This document shows, piece after piece, positions 52,500 to 64,000 of a DNA stretch of 64,000 bases. The notes under the pieces are model-generated. The model saw only the letters and a program-made list of their open reading frames with translations. It was not told the DNA's origin and ran no database searches. Positions within the stretch are counted from its first letter, which is position 1; every line of letters begins with the position of its first letter. A program made the translations under genes and the position numbers. The stretch is from Bugula neritina (lineage: Eukaryota; Bryozoa; Gymnolaemata; Cheilostomatida; Bugulidae): positions 15,102,642 through 15,166,641 of the forward strand of contig OZ037770.1 of NCBI GenBank assembly GCA_964035545.1, written 5' to 3'.

Positions 52500-54003
52500 A
52501 GAAATATCATGTTTATTATACCAGCAGATTATCAGATATTGTTTGGGCAGATTTGTTCTAAATGAATGCTAATACATGTAATATGCAGCACAATAAAACT
52601 CACAGGAACCTATATATGATCAATATACACATAACCCACAAGTTCGACCATTACTTACATGATTAATTACTAACTGATGATCAATTGAAAGCAAACTTGC
52701 CATTATATGATTAGTGCTTCTTTTTATGTTTTATCTGATTAGCTGCAGTTCAGTCAATAGTATTCATCATTGAAACCAATCTTGTTTATATAGAGATATC
52801 TAATGATATCGACTTAAATGAAGTGTTTAAATATGATTTAGCAGGAGTTGTCTTTTCAACCGGTACAGAGCACGCCGAGTTTTCTAGCTTGGTATATTAT
52901 TGAGATTAACTATGGATTAAAATACATTGAATGATGTGTTGACAAACAAGCATTCTTTGCAACTGCAATGAACCATAATTGTGTAATCACAATTGATAAT
53001 AATGTTAATCAGCAAAACCAAGTGCATTGTATTAATGTTATAATTTAACTTCAGTTATGCACAGTTATACTGCTGCCTTTACTTTTACTTTTAGTATTAC
53101 TATTAGATTTAGTGTAGCATTTTCATTTTCATTTTGATTTAATTTTAATTTTGTACTCCTAGTCCTACTATTACTATTGCCATTGGTATTATTGATTTTA
53201 TTATTTATTATTATTGTCTATTGATGTTTAATTTTATCCTCATTTGATATTAATATTGTGTTTTACATTTATTAAAATTTATATTATAAAAAATATTAGG
53301 ATTATAATATTAATAATTATAATAATTAAGATTATCATAGTCACAGTGATCCTAATACTAATAGTAATACAATAGTAATACTAATACTCATTCTGATAGT
53401 CCCATATTGATATTCATATCGATTATTATCAATGTTTTAATATTGATAATCATCATTGTAATTAATAATGCTCATGGTCATGCTGACTACCATTGGATTA
53501 GGATATGGTGATTGGCTTTTCAATTATTGTAATTGTTATACTTATAAGTGATAATTAATGTTCCACTCATAGTCATTGTGATTGTATTTAAGTTCCCAGT
53601 TTCAATTATTACAATGATAATTGAATTTGACAGAATGGTTACATCCTACTTTAATGTTGCAATTAGCTCATACAGTCATAGTCAATACGCACATGAATTG
53701 TTAATAGATGTAGATAAATCTGCTAATTCAGCTTTTTGATTATGACTGCCGCTATTGAATGTCAATGCCGCCAATTAAATGGAATTGAACTCAAATCAAG
53801 TGTTGACATATCTTAATATATACTAGTAATATTTATGATTTTTAGACTCATAATCATTAATCACTAAATGTTAATGCTTAATCGCAAAACGTAGCAATGG
53901 TTTCATTGTTTTGGCAAACTCTGTTCTGATTCAGAGAGGTCTTGCTTTGTCGCTTTAAATAAATAAATGCAGCTTTCATTTTTAGAATGAGTTGTGCCCC
54001 CTG
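52500..54003. other. Spacer between ACAT1 and the sulfotransferase
   Basis: AT-rich, with a cryptically simple tract at about 53080-53470 (mixes of ATTATTATT, TAATACTAATAG and complements). No coding sequence recognised. An acceptor CTTTCATTTTTAG ends at 53984 just before the sulfotransferase start. Confidence 0.55.
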
Positions 54004-56332
54004 ATGGATGCTGCTGTCGGAGGTCAGGAGACTATAAGCAAAAAGCGATGTTGCCTCATTCTTCTTATACTCACCTGTGTGGTCATCGTCAACATGTACG
54101 CATTCGCTGTCAACCATCATCAGTCATTTCTTCAGGTGGATGAATCTCATGTAGCAAGAAATGTTGGAATCAATCAAAACAACAATATTACTCAGCGTCT
54201 GAAAATTAGAGCAGACTACATCAGAGAAAAATGTCATTCTCTTCAGCAGAGAATCGGACAGGTATTGTTTGTAATCTAGCTCACAGTCTAAGGTTTTACC
54301 TGCCGTATAACTGCTCTATCTTATGATACAACTTATTAGTAAAATGTTCAAGTACACATTTTCAAGTGCGAAGGACTTAAACATGTACACTTGTCTAGAC
54401 ATGTCCTAGACTTCTTTTACTCTTCAGGTCTATATTCAATGTACAAAGGTTATGTGTGTTAGTCTGAGAGAAAACTGTAGTTACAAAGGTTATGTGTGTC
54501 GGTCTGAGAGAAAACTGCAGTGTTTGTGTGTTGGAATTTTTTTGTAGCATGTAATAGTGTTAACACCTCATTTTTGCTGCCAGTATTATATAATATTTCT
54601 AGTTCTTCTCTTTGAATTTCGTCTCAGCTGTTAGTAATAAAGAAGTTGTCTGCTTTGACACTAACTCTTGTTCATTCTGTAGGATGAGAAATTGATGCAA
54701 AACAACAAATTATATATAGAACATTACGAACCTCAAAGACGACTTATCATAGACCCAGCTCTAAAGATAGCTGTCTGCATTCAAGCTAAAGGTGCTCGAC
54801 TATTTCTAACTACCAAACATATTTTTTCTCTGGTATTTGCTACGATTGTGTTACAAATAATTTGATTGGCCGTTGGTTATGTAGATAAGCCAATAAGACT
54901 ACTCGATACTTGCAGGCGGGAGTGTCTTCTGGAAAACTTTCTTTATTCACAGAACTGTTTCAAATAGTCGAGAGGTGCAGTTCAACTCAAGCGTAACGAA
55001 TACTCAAGGAATCGGATTCATCTCCACTTCTTCTTACAAGCCACAGGTATGTGCTACTCAATAACTTGGAATTGTCCGCTTTTGTTATTTAATATTCAAC
55101 TCTGTCAGAGAAAAGTTTTAACTGTTTCTGATATATCTGGCTTAGTAAAACTTTTGAAATCTTATTGGAAACTCGTCTGTTGCTTGTAATCAGCAAAAAG
55201 AATTCTTATTAAGAAGTGCAGCAGGGTTTTCTTGGAGCTGCTGGGCTTGTTTTGATAAGATTTTTTAGTTGAAAGTAGAGAAGACAACTTCATTATTTAG
55301 TTCATGAAAGTGTTCATCTGTTTGAACATGTTTAAACTTGAAGCTCTTGATTTAGACTGAGAGCCAATAGTAACTAGGAGAGCGGGGTGCCCCCCCCCCT
55401 CCGGTGTGCAGTAAATGCGTTCTCAATCCTCAGTTTTTTTGTCTGATGAAAAGTTTGAAGATATTCATTCCAACTACACTTTAGAAAATGTAAATTCCTT
55501 GCAGTTGTCCAGTTTAGCCTCGGATCAGTACATGATGTTCACGTTTGGAAGGAACCCCTGGAACCGTCTCGTTAGTCTGTACAGACAGAAGATCGAGGGT
55601 CGTCTGCCCACAGATTCTTCGTACAAGTATGTGAGAGGTGCCTGTCTAGGGTGAGTATTGTATCTGCACACTCGCATGTTCAATATATTGCTTTACTTTT
55701 AAACTATTGCCTGTATAGTGTAAGTTACTGATAGAATAGGTTACTGTGATAGAGTAAGTTACTGTGATAAAGTAAGTTACTGTAATAGAGTAAGTTACTG
55801 TGATAAAGTAAGTTACTGTGAGGTGATAGAGTAAGTTACTGTGATAAGTAAGTACTCACTATATACAGGAAGCCCTGCGGTACGTTCCACCAGCTACTGC
55901 GCTGCGTCTTGTACACGTGGAAACTGGGACTACCAGACAGACATTGGGAGCCCCTCTCTACCAGATGTGATATCTGTAGGATACCTTACACTTACTTCGG
56001 TAAGCTTGTTATTGCTGTGGGACACTCGTAACAAAACTTAGTCATGGTTTAGCTGTTGCCCTCGTATTGAGATTGTATTTGTTTCAACAGGTCGCACTGA
56101 GAATATGAACGAAGAGGTGGCTGAGATATTTAGACAGGCAGGCATTGAAGGCAACATAGCTTCAGTTCTAGATTCAGCGAGGAACTTTTCTATACGGGAT
56201 GTGGAAGTGAAGTCATCGAAAGTCGACTATAAGGAGTATTACCGGAATATTCCAAAGTTTGTTCTAAATGATTTGAGAGAAATGTACATGGCTGATTTAA
56301 CTCTGTTTGGCTACCCACTTTCTCCATTGTAA
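54004..56332 (+). CDS. Carbohydrate sulfotransferase (CHST8-14 type), about 362 aa
   Basis: Exons 54004-54261, 54683-54791, 54916-55046, 55434-55650, 55869-55999, 56091-56332 (stop TAA). It is a type II Golgi membrane protein: short basic cytoplasmic tail, one transmembrane segment at residues about 16-36, then a lumenal domain. IAVCIQAKGGSVFWKTFF is the 5'-phosphosulfate-binding loop and FGRNPWNRLVSLYRQKI the 3'-phosphate-binding motif (RxPxxRLVSxYR). HWEPLSTRCDICRIPYTYFG matches the CHST11/12/13/14 C-terminal block. It transfers sulfate from PAPS to a glycan such as chondroitin or dermatan. The exon 3/exon 4 junction is one base out of phase: exon 3 ends in phase 0 but exon 4, which starts in a T7 run, needs phase 1. 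A missed small exon or a homopolymer length error would explain it. Exon 1 may have an upstream in-transcript ATG. Confidence 0.85.
55725..55855. repeat. Donor-like GTAAGTTACTGTGATA repeat in sulfotransferase intron
   Basis: Six to seven units of 18-20 bases, each starting GTAAGTTACTG, between the donor GTGAGT at 55651 and the acceptor ATACAG at 55868. Each unit contains a consensus 5' splice site. Confidence 0.85.
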
Positions 56333-57701
56333 CTCTGTATTTAGGTGTCCTTCACCTTAGTAGAGGACCTCTGTGGACAACAGGGCTCTATACTAATGGT
56401 GGGGTGGCCTGAGGTAGTGTACCCAAAGTCTGTGTAACCTCTACTTTACTGTGCAGTAGTGTTTAGTACAGCGTGTTGTGTACACTGAGACACCATAGAA
56501 TCCCTTCAGAGTTTATACTATGTTGGTCGTGATGTCATATTGTCTAATACCGTCTAGTGCTACTTTTGTAGCTGCACACTTATCAACTTTTGGCAATCTA
56601 AAATTTACTTTTCTGAAGCTTTAAAAGTGAAGCTTGTTGTCACTCATATTTTATCCTCGTTTTGGTGCTCACAACTCACACAAGTCTGTTGTTTTATTTC
56701 AATATTGAAATTTTTGATTTTTTTCCATATTTTTCTGTGTTTTTTTTCAGTTATATCTTAATACTTATATTTTGGAATATTTTATTGTAAATTTAGCTGT
56801 ACTGGCAACAATCATAGCTGAATGATTTGATATTAATGTGCAGACTTTCCATAGTTTACTATGCATGAGATAGGCAGGGCTAGAAAGGTGTTCATTCACA
56901 ATAAAGTTTACACTGCTCTTGATACGTCCAATATATAATGTGCTCACTTCCACTGATTCTGTGACCATGTTCAATAAATTAAGTCGAAACTCATTCAAAT
57001 TCAAATGTGTCAAGTCAGACATTGTGATAAATGTTAGATTTAGACTCTGTGTATCCCGTTATTGCAATGATCTGTCCAATGATTCGCTTGAATTGAATAC
57101 CTTTTATCTACACAATATAATACATTAATTTTATCTATCATAAGGACCCATTCAGCTTTAAAAAGATAAAGCGAGAGAGTAGTATGAATGAAATCGTTCA
57201 AATGTATTAGAGCTGGTTGCCTTACTATTCAATGATCTGTAAGGGAAATTTTGGGAGATCATGTTTCTATACATTCACAAGTCACCTCTCAAAAAGTGCT
57301 CAAAAAATTAACTTATTACACTTTACTGAGTGGCCACTCAAAAAAAGTTGTTCCTATATCAACATTTTGGGCTGATTCTAAATTTACAAACTCTAGAATT
57401 CTATCTTTACCCTAACTTAAGTTATTACAAAAACAAATCCACATCTTGGATGGGTAATAAAAATAAACTCAGATCGTGCAAAATAGCATCCACTAATAAC
57501 TTATAGCTGTTCATAAACAAGAATATTTTTGTGAGAAACTAAAATTGGTTGTTTATTTTTTAATATTCTACACTGATCTGAAATCTATAGATTGTAAAAC
57601 ATTATTTTTATTCAAAGCCAAGTTGTCAATAGAAACACAAGTTTGCTATATGAATTACACAGCACTTTTAGCAGGAGCATATATAATAAGTATATGAAAG
57701 A

Positions 57702-57945
<244 letters not shown>

Positions 57946-59689
57946 GCTTATTTACAAACTTTTCTATTTAAGTAGTTGCTGTTGCAACTTAAAGTATACT
58001 TTTCAAGCTGTTCAAAGCTTTCAGCACATTTTGAATGTCTTTTCTATAAGGAGTAAATTGGTCACTTTCTTTTTCCATAAAAGTGCTAATCAAATCCCAA
58101 CCTGGTAGAGCATGAAAGCCAGGAAGTGCTGCACTGCACATAACTCATGCATATCCAAGTTAATTTGCAGCAAAATTGACATCTAAATATCTCATATATG
58201 ATTAGCATGTTCTGCGAATGAATATAAATTTTCAAATGGTAATATATTGCAAATAATGTGACTTTATTTTTATACATTTGATTGAGAGAAAATTCTTCAG
58301 AACATATTTTGCATGTAGGATCATGCCTGTAAACATGTGTCTTATCACACTATACTTTGGCTTTCTTATGAACTCTGCCATGTTTTGAAAGTTCTAGCTA
58401 AATGTAGTTTTCCTCAAACCCAACAGCTATGAAAATATCTCTCTATAGCCGTTTTTCACCCTATGTTTTTCCCAAAAAAATACACCATAATTTTTCTTGT
58501 TGCTAATTGCCAGAAAATTGCAAACATCGACTTGAAATTTTTCATTTGAACCAAAAACAGGTGTTCCATGACCACATAGCATAGCATGTCTTGATCTTTC
58601 CATATTCTAAAAACTGGTTTCTAGATTGGTCACAGAGAAAATCTATCCTGTATGAAGAATAAGAATGGGCTTTTACAATAATTTCTGTAAAAAATGTATC
58701 AGCATGCAAACCAAATGTAGGAACAGCTTTCACTTTTTGAAGCTTTGCCATTTCATTAAAAATACTAGTAGGCTTTTAGGCAGGAGAATGTGTGAAGCAT
58801 AGCAGTCTGCAGTCATGAAATTTTTTTTCAATAGATTTTACGGGAGCACATATATAAGTCCATAAGAATCTTATACGTAATATAAAATTATCAGAACCAG
58901 ATTCTAAAATGATCTGCTAGTACAGAGTGATTTTTTTAGAATTGGAAGTGGGTAATCATGATGCGAGCCATTTTTATCATAAATTGACTAGTTATAATAG
59001 CAGTGCTTATATGTGTTTGGCGAGGAAATTTTCATTGGACTTGTATTTTTATTGCTATCATCTAAGCTTCTTCCATACTTTCTAATGTGATAGCAAAAAT
59101 GTTGCCTAAAATTGCATGGAGAGAGATATTTTTATAACGGCAACACATGCTTAGGTAACCATTAGCTTAAATTTGTTAGTTCTGTGACAATTAACCTGCT
59201 CAGACTTAGGGTGATACCTGGTGTTAGTTTTTCTGGTTTACCCAATTAGTCTAAATTCTAAAACAGATTGTCCTAGTTTTCTAGTAAGAAATTATTCTCT
59301 TTTGTGACACATGACACACATAAAAAAAGTACTTGCCCATGATCTTTGAATGAGGCACTACCAGATCTTTTTTCTATAATGGCTGGCTTAAACATAATTA
59401 TATTATAATATATTTTCAATTATAACAAAGCTTTAGGGTATTTCCTTTATAAATATAACTGAGCTAAATGAATTTTAATTCAGAAGTCATCATTAAAATA
59501 ATAAAAAAGTTATGCATTTTAACCAACAACATTGTTTTAAAAACATTGCTTATATATAATATATCGTTCAGTTTAAATTTGTTGGTAGAGCTTAATTGTA
59601 CAATTATCTAAAACATTCTCTAGAGTCCAGACTAACCTGCTCATGCTTCTCATTACTTTTCTTGTAAAATTAGTTACAATATTTAAAAT

Positions 59690-60001
59690 CATTAGCTTTA
59701 ATAATTTCAAGATATTTTACCAATTTATACAGAGTTAGGTGAAAACAACTTCTCCGAAAGTTTGAAGAAGTTTTGTGACTAATTGAGTAGACAAAACAGT
59801 CTAGAGTTTCTACAAAAAAGTGAGAAACGCATTGTCTGCAAACTTTTTTTACATATATATATATAGATTAAATTAGTTTTAATAATTCTAAGATATTAAA
59901 CCGATTTAGACAAGATTTAGGGGAAGACAACTCCTAATTTATTTTAATAGTTTGAGGAGCTTTAGTGGCTAACTGGGTACACAGAACAGTCTAGAGTTTT
60001 C
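59690..60001. repeat. Diverged direct duplication, about 130 bp
   Basis: 59690-59815 and 59868-60001 share, in order, TTTTAATAATT...AAGATATT, TTAGGNGAAAACAACT, GTTTGANGA, and ACAGTCTAGAGTTT, with the second copy about three-quarters similar by eye. Possibly an old mobile-element fragment duplicated in tandem. Confidence 0.55.
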
Positions 60002-60104
60002 ACAGATTATTAAGCACCCATAAGACTCTCAATTTTTAAAAAAATTGTGTAGCGGCCGTTTATATGTTATAGTGTTGATGCTGTAGTGGTGTGTTTACCC
60101 AGTA

Positions 60105-60176
60105 GCCTCCGTGGTGTAATGGTTAGCACACTTGCTTGCAAGCCAGAGGACTGGGGTTCGATTCCCAGTGGTGGCA
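60105..60176 (+). repeat. tRNA-like sequence, copy 1
   Basis: 72 bases from GCCTCCG to TGGTGGCA. Six of seven acceptor positions pair (one T-T mismatch), the D arm GTGT/GCAC is intact, and A-box (TGGTGTAATGG) and B-box (GGTTCGATTCC) promoter motifs are clear. The T arm pairs only with an eight-base loop, and the anticodon region (CTTGCTTGCAAGCC) does not make a normal stem and seven-base loop. So it is tRNA-derived, probably a SINE head or tRNA pseudogene, rather than a working tRNA. Confidence 0.6.
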
Positions 60177-60330
60177 ATTATTTTACAAGCTATTTCAGCC
60201 TTTAGTGAAGTGTAGTAGTAGTACTTGGTGGGAGTTGAGTGGCTAGGAGAGCCTGAAGACTGAAGGAGTAGTAGATAGGCCAGTGGAGTTCAGAGAACTG
60301 GGTAAGATGTAGCGTTGAGTTTACCCAGTG

Positions 60331-60402
60331 GTCCCCGTGGTGTAATTGTTAGCACACTTGCTTGCAAGCCAGAGGACTCGGGTTCGATTCCCAGTGGTGG
60401 CA
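60331..60402 (+). repeat. tRNA-like sequence, copy 2
   Basis: Same structure as the copy 226 bases upstream, starting GTCCCCG, with the same defective anticodon region and a B box GGTTCGATTCC. The match extends outward to GTTTACCCAGT before and ATTATTTTACA after both copies, so a larger unit was duplicated in direct orientation. Confidence 0.6.
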
Positions 60403-61405
60403 ATTATTTTACAGATGGTACTTTATTGGAACCGTAAGTCTCGACTGATGCCTTAAGGCAACGTGAAAACTATAATAGTAATGTATAAAACAACATTTTA
60501 GTAAAAATATGCAAAGATGTTGTATAATAAGTCACCAAGTTATTGTCGAACAATTAAGATTTCATATTATATTAAAATGTAAAGATATGAGTAATTATTA
60601 AGAATAACTGTAGGCCTATTACCTGATTGGCTCTACTAGTTCTATAAAACAGCTGCACCATGGCTAGGCCAAGTCTAGAACAAAGCATGATGTGCAGCTT
60701 ACAAGTTTTTATACGGCTAGTTAAAAACTGATTAGTTTACAAGATGTGTAGGCTAACATAACACAGTTCAAAACAGGGGCTAATGCTATGGAAAACAAAT
60801 ATGACTAAAAGTTAATGAGAATAAGGTTGACAAGTTAAGTATAAGTAGTTTGTGGATGCATTTTCAATACTTGGGTTTTTATTTATTTGCACTAACAGAA
60901 TGTGTTGCAAAAGGGCCATGCTGGCCACCCCTCGGAGTGTAATGAGTGAAAGGTTACTTCTAGAGTAAATAGTTTACTTTGAGATTCACCAGGGGCTAGG
61001 CTATTGTTTATGAATATTTTGTGTGCAACGAAGCATTACACAAGGTGCATTTAGTTCCTTTGTCACCACAACATACATTCAAAGAGGCGTGCTGTTGCTG
61101 ACGTGCATTGTTCATGGGTGTGATCCACAACAGTGCTTCACAACAACTTCATTGATTCTACATCAAACTGTGGTGTACTCCTGTAGATTATTCAAGCTGA
61201 GATTTGTAAGTAGAATATTATATTCCAGTAACTGTCAACTGTATGGATATATTTTCTTAGAGGAGGTAAATAAAATATGCATAACTATAGTAGACCATGT
61301 GTTATTAGTTTTAGCCTTAGTTTGAGGCCTCTCTATGTTGACAACCATGTACAAATTCTCTCTGAAAGCCCTTTATTTGTAAAATCAATATTTCCATTTA
61401 GGTGT

Positions 61406-63885
61406 ATGTTAGCTGACAACATGGCTGGAGCACCTCCCCACCAGGTAAACCCATTAATTAGAGTTTACCTGAGAAACGCTGAATTGTCAACTTAGGGTTT
61501 GTCTTAAGCATTTCAATGTCTTGCTGAATTCTTGAAAGCCAGTTATAATTCATAACTTTTGCCAGTTTAAATTTTCAGAAGTTCCATTTATTCATCATGT
61601 AATTTAGATTATTAATGTAAACTTCATATATTCAGGTTAGAGTCAACGCTGCAGGTGCTGTTTTAATAAGACAAGCAAACAATGAGCATGATCAGGTATA
61701 AGTGTTTTAAGAAACTTTACACTATTTTTAATGCTCAATAGAGTTTCTTACTTTTTCATAAAAATTAAACCATTGCCAAAGTTGATGCCTAGCGTATTTT
61801 GAACATAAAATTGAAATTGTAATTCCCTGGCAACTCTTGAATGAGTTTTTTTAATTCTGCTTGATTATCAAAATCAGAAGACTGCATGTAGCCTAACCAC
61901 TTAGAGTTTATCAATCTCTTAACATTATTATTTTGTAAATGATCAAGTGTCTTTTAATCGTTCTATTTTGTCCTCTATAAGTAGAGAATTGATCTATAGT
62001 AAAGTTAAAGATCTAAAAATAATCTTGATAATCTTATGAGCCATCATTCAATTTAACCATCAAAATATATGTACACTTGTTTATTTGCCTTTTTTGTGAT
62101 CACGTGATCTTTAGCTAATGTGAAATAGAACCTCTTTCTTTGTGTTATCATAGCCACGGGCTAGGAAAGCTACCGCATTAAAAAATCTTAAGAGAAAAGC
62201 CGGAGATGTTGTTAGAGTCACCAGGACAGATTTTAACAGAGACAGAATCGCTGAACTGCACAACCTGATACTTGATTTTCGGGTAGAAGGGAAAGTAAGT
62301 CTTAATAGAAGTTTTTAATATAAAATGTGATGCAATTAAGTTTTTGATACTTTATAAAAAAAAATTGTAAAACTGCTTTTATAAATATTGAAAACAGTCC
62401 CCAGGTGAAAACAATCAACCTCACTGGGACGAGTACATTGAGGCATTCGCAGAAGCTCTGCATGAAGTTATTGAATTAGAGATAACGACAGACAGAATTA
62501 GACCTATTCTTGAACGAGTAGAAAATGATGGGTTGGAGATTTTTAGCGGAAGTGTGATAGGCTTGTTTAGCTTTGCCTCATATGATAAGAAGAAGAGATT
62601 CATGTCCAGCTTTTTTGATTCGAGTTTGGTGAAAGAGCTAGAGAAGGGTTTAGCTTGTTCCCAGTGGTTTGATCAGGCGATAAAAGTTCCTAAAGGATTG
62701 GTTGCATCAGATGGAACCCTATTCAACGCTGAAGAAAGATTTGCAGCCTCTGAAATAATCCGAACCTTGCTAAAAAACATAAAGGTGGAAGTATGGTTAG
62801 ATTTCAAAGACCTGGAGTTATTTTTAGAAGAAGATGTCAGTTCTAAAGAGCTGGGGAGTGTGAGAATCACTATTGAATTTCCAGTCTTTGAAAGAAACAA
62901 ACTAGGTGGTGCAGGTAATTTGCTTACTTTAGTCATAAGAAAGAAACACATGAATAATTTTGTATGCATTTAAGATTATGATAAACAAAGTAATATTATC
63001 TTTGTTTACTATAGCCCTAGTTCTATTGAATGTGTTTATATAGCCTAAAGATTGCTAAATAGATCAAGTTTCTTTGAATAAATAAATTGTGAAGCTTGAA
63101 TGTTGAACCAGTAGTTTGAAACTATCTGAACTGAGCAAGTGGAATGATTTTTTATTTTGATTAAAAGAACTGACTGAGAAAATGCATCACATCTCGACTC
63201 AACAAAATTTAGCTACGTAGCTAATTGAAAAGGGTGAAATCTAGACACTATAAAACTGCATGCAGTAATTTAAAAGTAAAGATGAAAGGTAAATAGTTTT
63301 GCATTTTAAACTCTGCTATTGTAGAGGAGGTAGAAGTAAATATAAAGAGAATTGTGAAAGAGCAAATTGCCAAACACAAAGGTAAGCTCTGCAAGCCTCA
63401 GTGCTGTTCCTCTCCAGTGATTTGATTCTTTGCTAATAGAGTTTTTAACAGTTTCTTGGAGTAGGTATAGCCTACTAATTGAAGTCAGCTTTTTTATTGT
63501 AGTCACGGGTTTAAAAGCGTACTGATATGTTTTTAAAACTTACAAAATAATCATGTTTTATCTATATTGATGACCAACGCTGTTATAAAAATAATTTCCA
63601 CCTATTTCCTTGGAAGTTAGTTTCAATGGGTTATGACAATATTATTAATTATTGCAGCTAAATTTGTACCGTAGATGCAAATATAGCTTAAGTCTAAATG
63701 TGAATTATATACAGTTAGCTAATAATTTTACAAAACTTAAACTAAAGTTATAGATGATGAGACCATTAAAGCAGATGAAAAACTAAAATCAAGGGTGTCC
63801 TACTTAGAAGGATTGGTTGAAAGAAAAGAAGAATGCATTGCTGAACAGAAGGCTGAAATTAACTTGTACGCTGGGGAGCTTGAGG
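61406..63885 (+). CDS. Unrecognised gene, 5' part, runs past the window edge
   Basis: Exons 61406-61444, 61636-61695, 62154-62294, 62398-62914, 63325-63381, 63754-63885, each bounded by good GT-AG sites and in agreeing phase, giving about 315 residues so far; a donor at 63886 shows the gene continues. The visible protein starts MLADNMAGAPPHQ, has a basic stretch (PRARKATALKNLKRKAG), a folded-looking middle (HWDEYIEAFAEALHEVIELE, GSVIGLFSFASYDKKKR, IKVEVWLDFKDLELFLEED) and then a charged heptad-like, probably coiled-coil region (KSRVSYLEGLVERKEECIAE). No signal peptide or membrane segment. I do not recognise the family. An acceptor TCCATTTAG lies five bases before the ATG. Confidence 0.7.
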
Positions 63886-64000
63886 GTAAGTATTAAGATT
63901 TTAGGTAGACATTTTTAAATTGATAGTAACTTTTTATTTCAAGCTAAACTTACTAAACTTTGTCTCCTAAAAATATGATTGTCTGCAAGTATATTGTAGT

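Noticed and set aside
60105-60402. Two functional tRNA genes (Ala-TGC or Cys-GCA by position)
   Set aside because: The anticodon stem cannot form with either reading and the T arm is off by one base, so I describe them as tRNA-like repeats.
61023-61325. 100-codon frame upstream of the terminal gene
   Set aside because: No family resemblance, no clean splice link into the exon at 61406. Probably leader or non-coding sequence.

Overview
The window is AT-rich nuclear DNA from an animal, most likely an invertebrate with a compact genome. Ten protein-coding genes lie in 64 kb. All are split into many short exons with GT-AG introns and read with the standard genetic code (TAA, TAG and TGA all serve as stops). 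Several families are animal-typical: an ODF3/SHIPPO axonemal protein, an SLC22A18-type transporter and a type II membrane carbohydrate sulfotransferase. I cannot name the phylum. I reconstructed the gene models by hand from reading frame, splice phase and remembered family sequences; no search was run.

Layout: 1-3.4 kb, no recognised gene (one orphan candidate exon). 3.8-11.3 kb (+), a large leucine-rich-repeat protein. 13.0-18.3 kb (-), a DUF4139 protein (C. elegans F37C4.5 type). 19.9-22.1 kb (-), mitochondrial ribosomal protein L47. 23.6-29.9 kb (+), UTP14 of the small-subunit processome, divergent from MRPL47. 31.1-33.4 kb (-), ODF3-like SHIPPO-repeat protein. 33.4-39.8 kb, intergenic with a MITE and a 20-bp satellite that has higher-order structure. 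39.8-41.5 kb (+), gamma-glutamyl hydrolase. 42.3-46.5 kb (-), SLC22A18-like MFS transporter. 47.6-52.3 kb (+), mitochondrial acetyl-CoA acetyltransferase, divergent from SLC22A18. 54.0-56.3 kb (+), carbohydrate sulfotransferase. 56.3-61.4 kb, intergenic with a long TA microsatellite and a direct pair of tRNA-like sequences. 61.4 kb to the edge (+), the 5' part of an unrecognised gene. The genes do not form a pathway; this looks like an ordinary mixed neighbourhood with two divergent pairs that could share promoters.

The most unusual feature is in the introns. Most of the minisatellites sit against splice sites, and in at least six introns (ACAT1 twice, SLC22A18 three times, the DUF4139 gene once, plus weaker cases in MRPL47 and UTP14) the repeat unit contains the authentic splice site together with 7-18 bases of the adjoining exon. 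Each array therefore lays out several decoy acceptors or donors next to the real one. One ACAT1 intron is almost nothing but five such units. This suggests that introns here grow by tandem duplication across exon-intron junctions, with consequences for splice-site choice. A second pattern is an acceptor-like AG just upstream of the start codon in most genes, which fits either 5'-UTR introns or spliced-leader trans-splicing.
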